A stretch of DNA of 64,000 bases from Siphonodentalium dalli. Taxonomy: Eukaryota > Mollusca > Scaphopoda > Gadilida > Siphonodentaliidae. The stretch is taken from positions 120,255,030-120,319,029 of the forward strand of contig CP136067.1 in assembly GCA_032622095.1 (NCBI GenBank). The letters run 5' to 3'. Each line of letters opens with the position of its first letter. Within the stretch, counting starts at the first letter, position 1. The notes below the pieces were generated by a model. That model was given only the letters and a program-made list of their open reading frames with translations, was not told where the DNA came from and made no database searches. The position numbers and the translations under genes were made by a program. Positions 48,700 to 60,900 of this stretch are shown one piece after another.

Positions 48700-49419
48700 G
48701 TGAGTGTTATGCGTATATGTGTATTCCTCTTCATGCGAATGCATATTGGTGCTTAATGATCCGATGGTGGACTTGCATTGACATTTCTAAATAATAAATA
48801 TACTCCAAAGGTTTATGTCATGATGATTAATGACTCTCTAATGCATCATGGTCCTGACCAACTGAGTCAATCAGTTAATTTGTATTCAGTAGGGATACAT
48901 TTTATGGCTAATTATAACCGCTCCCCTGGATGCCCAAATCCCGTTCAACGGTCACGAAATTTGGTGTGCCTGATTATAGAGTAATCGGCATGTATATATA
49001 TCAAAAGGGTGCAAATCATATTAATGTAAAATAACTCCGTTATATCGCATTTAGTGGATAGTACTTTCAGTTTCGGATTCAGAATTGTTTGTTTTAATGG
49101 AAGAGGAAAGACCGCTTATCAATTAATTCAGAGCGTCATCGCCACACTATACCCATTAACTTCTTTGTAATAGAGTTAACAGTAATCAAGATATAACTAT
49201 ATCACAATCGATAATGTCATCTGAGTGCTTTCCCGTCCGTTTTAAAACTAATGGTGATCGTATATATACTACCAAACACATGCATTGTTCAAAATATAAA
49301 ACACTAGATTGAGTAGATTCGCGATTTTCCATTGTTTCGCGCTCTCCTCGGGCAGGTTACTTTCATGGTAGAGCAGTAAATCTTTGGGCCGTATCTATGG
49401 TATATCGTTGTACCTGCTC
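48700..49419. other. Spacer downstream of array 2, no gene recognised
   Basis: Single-copy-looking AT-rich DNA. The part at 48,830-48,985 is weakly similar to 7,190-7,350, downstream of block A. A 68-codon frame at 48,778-48,984 has no recognisable product. Nothing else supported. Confidence 0.45.
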
Positions 49420-49835
49420 GTGCATTAGCTTGCTCCTTGATAAACCCGTTTGAATTTGGCATCAATAATAGTGCGGTTGAATTTGAGTAATATATTTCAC
49501 CCGTTAACAATGTTACGCGCTACCAGGATTAAACGGTCCACTCTAAAACTTATCAATCGTTCGAAAGTTCCACCTGGATACTGCTGACCACGTCAAAAAA
49601 ATTTTGAGTCAAAGTTTGATTTTTTAAGTAATTTTCCACATTTGTTTCCGGTGGAATTTGCCAAGTCTGAACCCACCCGACGCAAGCACTCCGCTGAGCA
49701 TACATCTTGGAGACGTACCTACAGTATACCGACGTACATGCTCCTGCATTAAACTAGATCTTTATTTACACGTTTGGATTTGGGGCTACAATTAGGTTAG
49801 TGATAGATTACTTAAGTATAAATATTTATATTATA

Positions 49836-50270
49836 CTAGCAGGGTGACCCGACTTCGTCCGTGCTGTTTTCCCTATTGACAATTTTGAAGGTCAAGGTCA
49901 GGTCGGGGTCTCGATTTGACCCGTGTAAAACATGCCCACGACAAAATTACCCCTAGGTATCAATTTCATCAAAATCCCGTCCAAAGGCGCGATTTGACCT
50001 TGAATTGACCATTTTAAAGGTCAAGGTCAGGTCGGGGACACAATTTTACCGGTCCAAAAACGTACCCATAGGTATCAAATTTCGTGGAAATCCATCCGTT
50101 TTACACGATTTGACATTGAATTGACCATTTTTAAAGTCATGGCCAGGTCGAGGTCAAAAACACTCCCCGAACAAAAGTACCCCTATATATCAAATTTCGT
50201 CGAAATCCGTCCGGCAGTTTTCCGGCCATACCTAACAGACAAACAGACAGAAGTCCCAAAATATGTAGTA
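49836..50270 (-). mobile_element. Inserted ~120-bp-monomer repeat, inverted
   Basis: Starts CTAGCAGGGTGACCCGACTT and ends AGACAGAAGTCCCAAAATAT plus GTAGTA. About three tandem monomers lie inside. The left copy of flank U lacks it: ATATTTATGATATATAGCG there is continuous, whereas here the element separates ATATTTATATTATA from GATAGCGTTG. This gives an empty-site comparison that defines the ends to within a few bases. A TA or ATA target duplication is possible but ambiguous in this AT-rich site. No coding capacity, so it would be non-autonomous. Confidence 0.75.
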
Positions 50271-50635
50271 GATAGCGTTGTCACGAGTAAACCGATCCAT
50301 CTGAATATTCGAAAATGGCACTTTAGATGCGCGTGAAAACTACCCATCAGATGTACTCGTCAAAATGTTTTTATCTCGATGTTTGAATTTTGCCCCTTTG
50401 CGATTTTCGGTGGAATTTACCAAAAGTCTCAACCCACCCCATCTTGCATTCTCCGTTGGGTAGGTTACTTTTAAAGTATAGCTGTCAAGATTTGGGGGGG
50501 GGCGTGAATAGAATATCCAAATGTACCTGCTTCGGCATTACCTTGCTCTTTAATTAGCCCTTTTGGATTTGGTGGGAAGAATAGGTGCATTTTTCCGTTC
50601 CCCGTATAGCGGAAAGGGGTATATATAGTAACGCA

Positions 50636-50905
50636 TTTCAATCAGTTTGGGTATAAAGTTTAAATATACACAGTTATATGCCTATATATTTAATACTAAT
50701 ATATTTTCTTATAAATTAACAGCGCAGTGCGTAGCCGAGTGGTGAGAGCGTCAAACCTTCAGTTTGTGTTTTATTGCGACGTGAGTTCGAATCCATTCAA
50801 ATTATCTACTATTTTTAACATGCTTTGGTGTATTTTAATCATCAAATACGAATAATACCAAACTAAAGATAATGTAAAGTTGCTTTTTATATTCGACAAA
50901 TAACT
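50636..50905 (+). repeat. tRNA-like (SINE-like) unit 3
   Basis: Single copy in the right flank U. A-box-like TAGCCGAGTGGT at 50,732-50,743 and B box GTTCGAATCC at 50,785-50,794. CAAAC and GTTTG (about 50,751-50,765) can form a 5-bp stem around CTTCA. The T-run after the tRNA-like part is shorter than in the left copies. Not a functional tRNA by pairing. Confidence 0.6.
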
Positions 50906-50916
50906 AGAATATAAAC

Positions 50917-51279
50917 GTCGATGTGTTATTGAATCGGATATAAAACAATAAACACGTGGGTCGGTTTTCGCATATATAACATGAAGGGCGCTTAATGAAC
51001 GTTCGGTCCGAAGAATATAATGAGTGATTAACAACAACACACAAAGAGTTTGAACGTAATTGAACAGAAAAGAGCGTTCTCTATAAGTAGATTCCTTTAT
51101 GGTAGGAATAATGAGCGGTTGTTTCATGTTTGATTTTTGACAAGACTTAAATGACGGTGTACGAAACTATAAGTGGTGTTTTATTTTGCGAAAGTATAAA
51201 AGGAGTCATTTCCAATTCAGCTGACATATACTAACGGAAAGAACTGAATGTCTATCAGCAGTATACTACGGTTTATAAC
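50917..51279 (+). mobile_element. 363-bp insertion, possible solo LTR
   Basis: The left flank U reads ATAAACAATATACAAATTG without interruption. Here the segment lies between ATAAAC and AATATAC, and its own last bases, ATAAC, resemble a target duplication. Inside, TATAAAAG at 51,195-51,202 looks like a core promoter box. These features fit a solo LTR, but no clean TG...CA ends with an exact target duplication could be placed. A deletion in the left copy is the alternative. Confidence 0.4.
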
Positions 51280-51985
51280 AATATACAAATTGTTCTTACG
51301 AAAATGATGATGTTTGCATGTTTCTATGTGTTTATCGTTGTTATCGCAAATGGAATAATTGGCTATACGTCGTCATTACGTTAGTAGAAATATACACCGT
51401 ATAACGAAGGCTTGTTTGATCAAATTAATGTAATGTTTGTATTTTGTTTGGTTGTATATGATATGCAATGCGTTGAAGATGCGAAAGAAAATACAAAAGT
51501 GAAATGCACGCACGCAGATAGCTCATGACACACTATACACGATAAAATGATAATTTACCACACACCATGGGCTACACAATTTACGAATAGGTGGGTTTAT
51601 ATTAAAATCCAAGTTATTTGCTTTATAACGGCTCCGATATGAACTCATACCAATATACCATTCTATCAGTTCTCTGGTAGAGCATTGAGACTGGCCCGCG
51701 GCAAGACGGGTGTATTCGAATCGGAGGTAGGTTCCATCCCACGGGGAATGGGGTAGCCGGAGGAAGGAGAGAGGGGAGTGACAAATTTTTGGCGTATATT
51801 ACAGATAATATATATTATATATATAAGCGGAATTATTTTGAAGAGCTTTTTTCACTTGACTGAGAAAAAAATAATGTTCTAAGTCCAAAAGTTTTGGTTG
51901 AAATATTGGAACCTTTTTCAAAAAGTGAAAACAAAATGAACGACTTTTCTGGGACAGGTCGATTTGGATCCGTTTTGGAGTCTGG

Positions 51986-54900
51986 ATTAAAAATTGGTAC
52001 CACGGACCACCCCTCCCCATACCCACAATAATGAACAGACACTGGCAAAATTTGGCCCACCGCGTGCACTCTTTCGTCCGCACACGTTGGCGTATCAGTT
52101 GACATCCAAACTTCGACATCTTCGGAGGAGATGTGGTCACAAGCACATGTCCCAAACTGCAAACATTTTAGGGCCTGTAACTCTTGCAATTCTTATCGGA
52201 TTTCAAAAATCCTTCTTGGTTTGGGTTTGTTTTCGTTCAGGGAATGCATATACTTAAATAGATGAATATCGATCAAAAAAACATTTTTGAGAATATTTTG
52301 CCCCCACATCAGTGTAAAAATATATGTCCGACCCTGTTAAAATTTCTTTTTCGGACTAAACTGAGAACGGTCATCACGGCTATGAAAACCAAATGCAGTT
52401 ATCTGGAATGATACGGGAGAACAACAGAGTACAATAAAATAGAGGTTCCCCTGTTTATGGGCGGTAACTCTTCAGGGAAAGCGCGGATACAAGTTTTGAT
52501 GCCCGTGGGCAGTAGGGCATACCGAGGTGTACATATGGTCCAATTTTCGATGCTCTGCTCCTTATAATTTCCGAGATAATAAAAATGACATTTTTTCATA
52601 TAAAGGGAGATAACTCCACGGGTTAAATGCGGACAATATCCGTTATGAGCCAAAGGCATAGAACTCATTTACCCCAACATACGTACCAAACTTGAGTTTT
52701 CTAGTACTAATACATTCAGAGATTTGGGCGTTGAAAAATACTGTAGTATAATAATAATAATGAAAAATAATCGAATAAGGGCTATAACTCTGTCTTGAAA
52801 CAATGGGCCGAAATCCGGATATCATTATCTTTAGTAGACCTCAGATGCCTATATTCGTTAAAGATTTCGCGGTCCTGCTGCAATTAGTTTCTGAGTATTT
52901 TCAAATAAACGGAAAACTACCCCAATAGAAAAACAATATACTTCCTTGGTTACACCATGGAAGTATAATAATAGGGCGAATCATGAACTGAACAATTCGC
53001 AGTTTAGGGATGGAAAATATGAAGTAAGATGATTGTGTACTGTCCTTAACATTTGTGTGTTGATCTCAAGTGTTTATAATTGACCCCACTCCTGTCTCGA
53101 AATTGGGTGACGGGATTGGGAAATTGTCACACCAGGCCCAAAATGCAATTTTTGAAGGACCATAACTCCGTGATTTTCCAATGGATTTCAAAATTGTTTT
53201 CAGTTTTGTTATATGCTACTTACTGAGATTGCATATTATAAATTTCATCTGATTCGGAAAAGAAGAACATTTTGGTTATTGGAAAGAATATGGGCCCATA
53301 TTCAAACTTTGAGTTCCAAAATCTCCGCCAGTTTTTAACGGATTTACGATCTGTTTTCAGATTTGTTATTAGCGTGTATGGTAGATGTTATATTCCAAGT
53401 TTCATATAATTCGGAGACGAAATAAATTTTGGTACCTCGGACCACCCCTCCCCCTCCCCACAACACTGAACCGACACTGGCAAAATTTGGCACACCGCGT
53501 GCTCTCTTCAGCCTACACACATTGGCGTATCAGATGACATTCAAAGTTCGACATCTTCGGAGGAGATGTGTTATCAAGCACATGGGCCCAAAATTGCAAA
53601 ATTTGAGGGCCCCTAACTTTGTCAGTTTTCAATGGAATTTCGAAATTCTTTCAGTTTCTAGATCGGGTGGTGCGGTAGATGTTAAATTCCAAGTTTCATC
53701 TTATTCCGATAAGAATTAAAAATTGGTACCACGGACCACCCCTCCCCATACCCACAATAATGAACAGACACTGGCAAAATTTGGCCCACCGCGTGCACTC
53801 TTTCGTCCGCACACGTTGGCGTATCAGTTGACATCCAAACTTCGACATCTTCGGAGGAGATGTGGTCACAAGCACATGTCCCAAACTGCAAACATTTTAG
53901 GGCCTGTAACTCTTGCAATTCTTATCGGATTTCAAAAATCCTTCTTGGTTTGGGTTTGTTTTCGTTCAGGGAATGCATATACTTAAATAGATGAATATCG
54001 ATCAAAAAAACATTTTTGAGAATATTTTGCCCCCACATCAGTGTAAAAATATATGTCCGACCCTGTTAAAATTTCTTTTTCGGACTAAACTGAGAACGGT
54101 CATCACGGCTATGAAAACCAAATGCAGTTATCTGGAATGATACGGGAGAACAACAGAGTACAATAAAATAGAGGTTCCCCTGTTTATGGGCGGTAACTCT
54201 TCAGGGAAAGCGCGGATACAAGTTTTGATGCCCGTGGGCAGTAGGGCATACCGAGGTGTACATATGGTCCAATTTTCGATGCTCTGCTCCTTATAATTTC
54301 CGAGATAATAAAAATGACATTTTTTCATATAAAGGGAGATAACTCCACGGGTTAAATGCGGACAATATCCGTTATGAGCCAAAGGCATAGAACTCATTTA
54401 CCCCAACATACGTACCAAACTTGAGTTTTCTAGTACTAATACATTCAGAGATTTGGGCGTTGAAAAATACTGTAGTATAATAATAATAATGAAAAATAAT
54501 CGAATAAGGGCTATAACTCTGTCTTGAAACAATGGGCCGAAATCCGGATATCATTATCTTTAGTAGACCTCAGATGCCTATATTCGTTAAAGATTTCGCG
54601 GTCCTGCTGCAATTAGTTTCTGAGTATTTTCAAATAAACGGAAAACTACCCCAATAGAAAAACAATATACTTCCTTGGTTACACCATGGAAGTATAATAA
54701 TAGGGCGAATCATGAACTGAACAATTCGCAGTTTAGGGATGGAAAATATGAAGTAAGATGATTGTGTACTGTCCTTAACATTTGTGTGTTGATCTCAAGT
54801 GTTTATAATTGACCCCACTCCTGTCTCGAAATTGGGTGACGGGATTGGGAAATTGTCACACCAGGCCCAAAATGCAATTTTTGAAGGACCATAACTCCGT

Positions 54901-57900
54901 GATTTTCCAATGGATTTCAAAATTGTTTTCAGTTTTGTTATATGCTACTTACTGAGATTGCATATTATAAATTTCATCTGATTCGGAAAAGAAGAACATT
55001 TTGGTTATTGGAAAGAATATGGGCCCATATTCAAACTTTGAGTTCCAAAATCTCCGCCAGTTTTTAACGGATTTACGATCTGTTTTCAGATTTGTTATTA
55101 GCGTGTATGGTAGATGTTATATTCCAAGTTTCATATAATTCGGAGACGAAATAAATTTTGGTACCTCGGACCACCCCTCCCCCTCCCCACAACACTGAAC
55201 CGACACTGGCAAAATTTGGCACACCGCGTGCTCTCTTCAGCCTACACACATTGGCGTATCAGATGACATTCAAAGTTCGACATCTTCGGAGGAGATGTGT
55301 TATCAAGCACATGGGCCCAAAATTGCAAAATTTGAGGGCCCCTAACTTTGTCAGTTTTCAATGGAATTTCGAAATTCTTTCAGTTTCTAGATCGGGTGGT
55401 GCGGTAGATGTTAAATTCCAAGTTTCATCTTATTCCGATAAGAATTAAAAATTGGTACCACGGACCACCCCTCCCCATACCCACAATAATGAACAGACAC
55501 TGGCAAAATTTGGCCCACCGCGTGCACTCTTTCGTCCGCACACGTTGGCGTATCAGTTGACATCCAAACTTCGACATCTTCGGAGGAGATGTGGTCACAA
55601 GCACATGTCCCAAACTGCAAACATTTTAGGGCCTGTAACTCTTGCAATTCTTATCGGATTTCAAAAATCCTTCTTGGTTTGGGTTTGTTTTCGTTCAGGG
55701 AATGCATATACTTAAATAGATGAATATCGATCAAAAAAACATTTTTGAGAATATTTTGCCCCCACATCAGTGTAAAAATATATGTCCGACCCTGTTAAAA
55801 TTTCTTTTTCGGACTAAACTGAGAACGGTCATCACGGCTATGAAAACCAAATGCAGTTATCTGGAATGATACGGGAGAACAACAGAGTACAATAAAATAG
55901 AGGTTCCCCTGTTTATGGGCGGTAACTCTTCAGGGAAAGCGCGGATACAAGTTTTGATGCCCGTGGGCAGTAGGGCATACCGAGGTGTACATATGGTCCA
56001 ATTTTCGATGCTCTGCTCCTTATAATTTCCGAGATAATAAAAATGACATTTTTTCATATAAAGGGAGATAACTCCACGGGTTAAATGCGGACAATATCCG
56101 TTATGAGCCAAAGGCATAGAACTCATTTACCCCAACATACGTACCAAACTTGAGTTTTCTAGTACTAATACATTCAGAGATTTGGGCGTTGAAAAATACT
56201 GTAGTATAATAATAATAATGAAAAATAATCGAATAAGGGCTATAACTCTGTCTTGAAACAATGGGCCGAAATCCGGATATCATTATCTTTAGTAGACCTC
56301 AGATGCCTATATTCGTTAAAGATTTCGCGGTCCTGCTGCAATTAGTTTCTGAGTATTTTCAAATAAACGGAAAACTACCCCAATAGAAAAACAATATACT
56401 TCCTTGGTTACACCATGGAAGTATAATAATAGGGCGAATCATGAACTGAACAATTCGCAGTTTAGGGATGGAAAATATGAAGTAAGATGATTGTGTACTG
56501 TCCTTAACATTTGTGTGTTGATCTCAAGTGTTTATAATTGACCCCACTCCTGTCTCGAAATTGGGTGACGGGATTGGGAAATTGTCACACCAGGCCCAAA
56601 ATGCAATTTTTGAAGGACCATAACTCCGTGATTTTCCAATGGATTTCAAAATTGTTTTCAGTTTTGTTATATGCTACTTACTGAGATTGCATATTATAAA
56701 TTTCATCTGATTCGGAAAAGAAGAACATTTTGGTTATTGGAAAGAATATGGGCCCATATTCAAACTTTGAGTTCCAAAATCTCCGCCAGTTTTTAACGGA
56801 TTTACGATCTGTTTTCAGATTTGTTATTAGCGTGTATGGTAGATGTTATATTCCAAGTTTCATATAATTCGGAGACGAAATAAATTTTGGTACCTCGGAC
56901 CACCCCTCCCCCTCCCCACAACACTGAACCGACACTGGCAAAATTTGGCACACCGCGTGCTCTCTTCAGCCTACACACATTGGCGTATCAGATGACATTC
57001 AAAGTTCGACATCTTCGGAGGAGATGTGTTATCAAGCACATGGGCCCAAAATTGCAAAATTTGAGGGCCCCTAACTTTGTCAGTTTTCAATGGAATTTCG
57101 AAATTCTTTCAGTTTCTAGATCGGGTGGTGCGGTAGATGTTAAATTCCAAGTTTCATCTTATTCCGATAAGAATTAAAAATTGGTACCACGGACCACCCC
57201 TCCCCATACCCACAATAATGAACAGACACTGGCAAAATTTGGCCCACCGCGTGCACTCTTTCGTCCGCACACGTTGGCGTATCAGTTGACATCCAAACTT
57301 CGACATCTTCGGAGGAGATGTGGTCACAAGCACATGTCCCAAACTGCAAACATTTTAGGGCCTGTAACTCTTGCAATTCTTATCGGATTTCAAAAATCCT
57401 TCTTGGTTTGGGTTTGTTTTCGTTCAGGGAATGCATATACTTAAATAGATGAATATCGATCAAAAAAACATTTTTGAGAATATTTTGCCCCCACATCAGT
57501 GTAAAAATATATGTCCGACCCTGTTAAAATTTCTTTTTCGGACTAAACTGAGAACGGTCATCACGGCTATGAAAACCAAATGCAGTTATCTGGAATGATA
57601 CGGGAGAACAACAGAGTACAATAAAATAGAGGTTCCCCTGTTTATGGGCGGTAACTCTTCAGGGAAAGCGCGGATACAAGTTTTGATGCCCGTGGGCAGT
57701 AGGGCATACCGAGGTGTACATATGGTCCAATTTTCGATGCTCTGCTCCTTATAATTTCCGAGATAATAAAAATGACATTTTTTCATATAAAGGGAGATAA
57801 CTCCACGGGTTAAATGCGGACAATATCCGTTATGAGCCAAAGGCATAGAACTCATTTACCCCAACATACGTACCAAACTTGAGTTTTCTAGTACTAATAC

Positions 57901-60900
57901 ATTCAGAGATTTGGGCGTTGAAAAATACTGTAGTATAATAATAATAATGAAAAATAATCGAATAAGGGCTATAACTCTGTCTTGAAACAATGGGCCGAAA
58001 TCCGGATATCATTATCTTTAGTAGACCTCAGATGCCTATATTCGTTAAAGATTTCGCGGTCCTGCTGCAATTAGTTTCTGAGTATTTTCAAATAAACGGA
58101 AAACTACCCCAATAGAAAAACAATATACTTCCTTGGTTACACCATGGAAGTATAATAATAGGGCGAATCATGAACTGAACAATTCGCAGTTTAGGGATGG
58201 AAAATATGAAGTAAGATGATTGTGTACTGTCCTTAACATTTGTGTGTTGATCTCAAGTGTTTATAATTGACCCCACTCCTGTCTCGAAATTGGGTGACGG
58301 GATTGGGAAATTGTCACACCAGGCCCAAAATGCAATTTTTGAAGGACCATAACTCCGTGATTTTCCAATGGATTTCAAAATTGTTTTCAGTTTTGTTATA
58401 TGCTACTTACTGAGATTGCATATTATAAATTTCATCTGATTCGGAAAAGAAGAACATTTTGGTTATTGGAAAGAATATGGGCCCATATTCAAACTTTGAT
58501 TTCCAAAATCTCCGCCAGTTTTTAACGGATTTACGATCTGTTTTCAGATTTGTTATTAGCGTGTATGGTAGATGTTATATTCCAAGTTTCATATAATTCG
58601 GAGACGAAATAAATTTTGGTACCTCGGACCACCCCTCCCCCTCCCCACAACACTGAACCGACACTGGCAAAATTTGGCACACCGCGTGCTCTCTTCAGCC
58701 TACACACATTGGCGTATCAGATGACATTCAAAGTTCGACATCTTCGGAGGAGATGTGTTATCAAGCACATGGGCCCAAAATTGCAAAATTTGAGGGCCCC
58801 TAACTTTGTCAGTTTTCAATGGAATTTCGAAATTCTTTCAGTTTCTAGATCGGGTGGTGCGGTAGATGTTAAATTCCAAGTTTCATCTTATTCCGATAAG
58901 AATTAAAAATTGGTACCACGGACCACCCCTCCCCATACCCACAATAATGAACAGACACTGGCAAAATTTGGCCCACCGCGTGCACTCTTTCGTCCGCACA
59001 CGTTGGCGTATCAGTTGACATCCAAACTTCGACATCTTCGGAGGAGATGTGGTCACAAGCACATGTCCCAAACTGCAAACATTTTAGGGCCTGTAACTCT
59101 TGCAATTCTTATCGGATTTCAAAAATCCTTCTTGGTTTGGGTTTGTTTTCGTTCAGGGAATGCATATACTTAAATAGATGAATATCGATCAAAAAAACAT
59201 TTTTGAGAATATTTTGCCCCCACATCAGTGTAAAAATATATGTCCGACCCTGTTAAAATTTCTTTTTCGGACTAAACTGAGAACGGTCATCACGGCTATG
59301 AAAACCAAATGCAGTTATCTGGAATGATACGGGAGAACAACAGAGTACAATAAAATAGAGGTTCCCCTGTTTATGGGCGGTAACTCTTCAGGGAAAGCGC
59401 GGATACAAGTTTTGATGCCCGTGGGCAGTAGGGCATACCGAGGTGTACATATGGTCCAATTTTCGATGCTCTGCTCCTTATAATTTCCGAGATAATAAAA
59501 ATGACATTTTTTCATATAAAGGGAGATAACTCCACGGGTTAAATGCGGACAATATCCGTTATGAGCCAAAGGCATAGAACTCATTTACCCCAACATACGT
59601 ACCAAACTTGAGTTTTCTAGTACTAATACATTCAGAGATTTGGGCGTTGAAAAATACTGTAGTATAATAATAATAATGAAAAATAATCGAATAAGGGCTA
59701 TAACTCTGTCTTGAAACAATGGGCCGAAATCCGGATATCATTATCTTTAGTAGACCTCAGATGCCTATATTCGTTAAAGATTTCGCGGTCCTGCTGCAAT
59801 TAGTTTCTGAGTATTTTCAAATAAACGGAAAACTACCCCAATAGAAAAACAATATACTTCCTTGGTTACACCATGGAAGTATAATAATAGGGCGAATCAT
59901 GAACTGAACAATTCGCAGTTTAGGGATGGAAAATATGAAGTAAGATGATTGTGTACTGTCCTTAACATTTGTGTGTTGATCTCAAGTGTTTATAATTGAC
60001 CCCACTCCTGTCTCGAAATTGGGTGACGGGATTGGGAAATTGTCACACCAGGCCCAAAATGCAATTTTTGAAGGACCATAACTCCGTGATTTTCCAATGG
60101 ATTTCAAAATTGTTTTCAGTTTTGTTATATGCTACTTACTGAGATTGCATATTATAAATTTCATCTGATTCGGAAAAGAAGAACATTTTGGTTATTGGAA
60201 AGAATATGGGCCCATATTCAAACTTTGAGTTCCAAAATCTCCGCCAGTTTTTAACGGATTTACGATCTGTTTTCAGATTTGTTATTAGCGTGTATGGTAG
60301 ATGTTATATTCCAAGTTTCATATAATTCGGAGACGAAATAAATTTTGGTACCTCGGACCACCCCTCCCCCTCCCCACAACACTGAACCGACACTGGCAAA
60401 ATTTGGCACACCGCGTGCTCTCTTCAGCCTACACACATTGGCGTATCAGATGACATTCAAAGTTCGACATCTTCGGAGGAGATGTGTTATCAAGCACATG
60501 GGCCCAAAATTGCAAAATTTGAGGGCCCCTAACTTTGTCAGTTTTCAATGGAATTTCGAAATTCTTTCAGTTTCTAGATCGGGTGGTGCGGTAGATGTTA
60601 AATTCCAAGTTTCATCTTATTCCGATAAGAATTAAAAATTGGTACCACGGACCACCCCTCCCCATACCCACAATAATGAACAGACACTGGCAAAATTTGG
60701 CCCACCGCGTGCACTCTTTCGTCCGCACACGTTGGCGTATCAGTTGACATCCAAACTTCGACATCTTCGGAGGAGATGTGGTCACAAGCACATGTCCCAA
60801 ACTGCAAACATTTTAGGGCCTGTAACTCTTGCAATTCTTATCGGATTTCAAAAATCCTTCTTGGTTTGGGTTTGTTTTCGTTCAGGGAATGCATATACTT

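Larger units (their letters stand above)
49420..51985 (+). repeat. Flank U, right copy (upstream of array 3)
   Basis: Homologous to 23,180-25,265. Relative to the left copy it has an inserted ~120-bp-monomer repeat (49,836-50,270), a 363-bp extra segment (50,917-51,279), a single tRNA-like unit instead of two, 9 instead of 12 G in the G-run, and a 32-bp deficit near 51,660. It joins array 3 at 51,986, at a different unit phase from the left junction. Confidence 0.8.

Noticed and set aside
48778-48984. 68-codon frame downstream of array 2
   Set aside because: No recognisable product, and the region is weakly similar to non-coding sequence at 7,190-7,350, where the frame is not kept.
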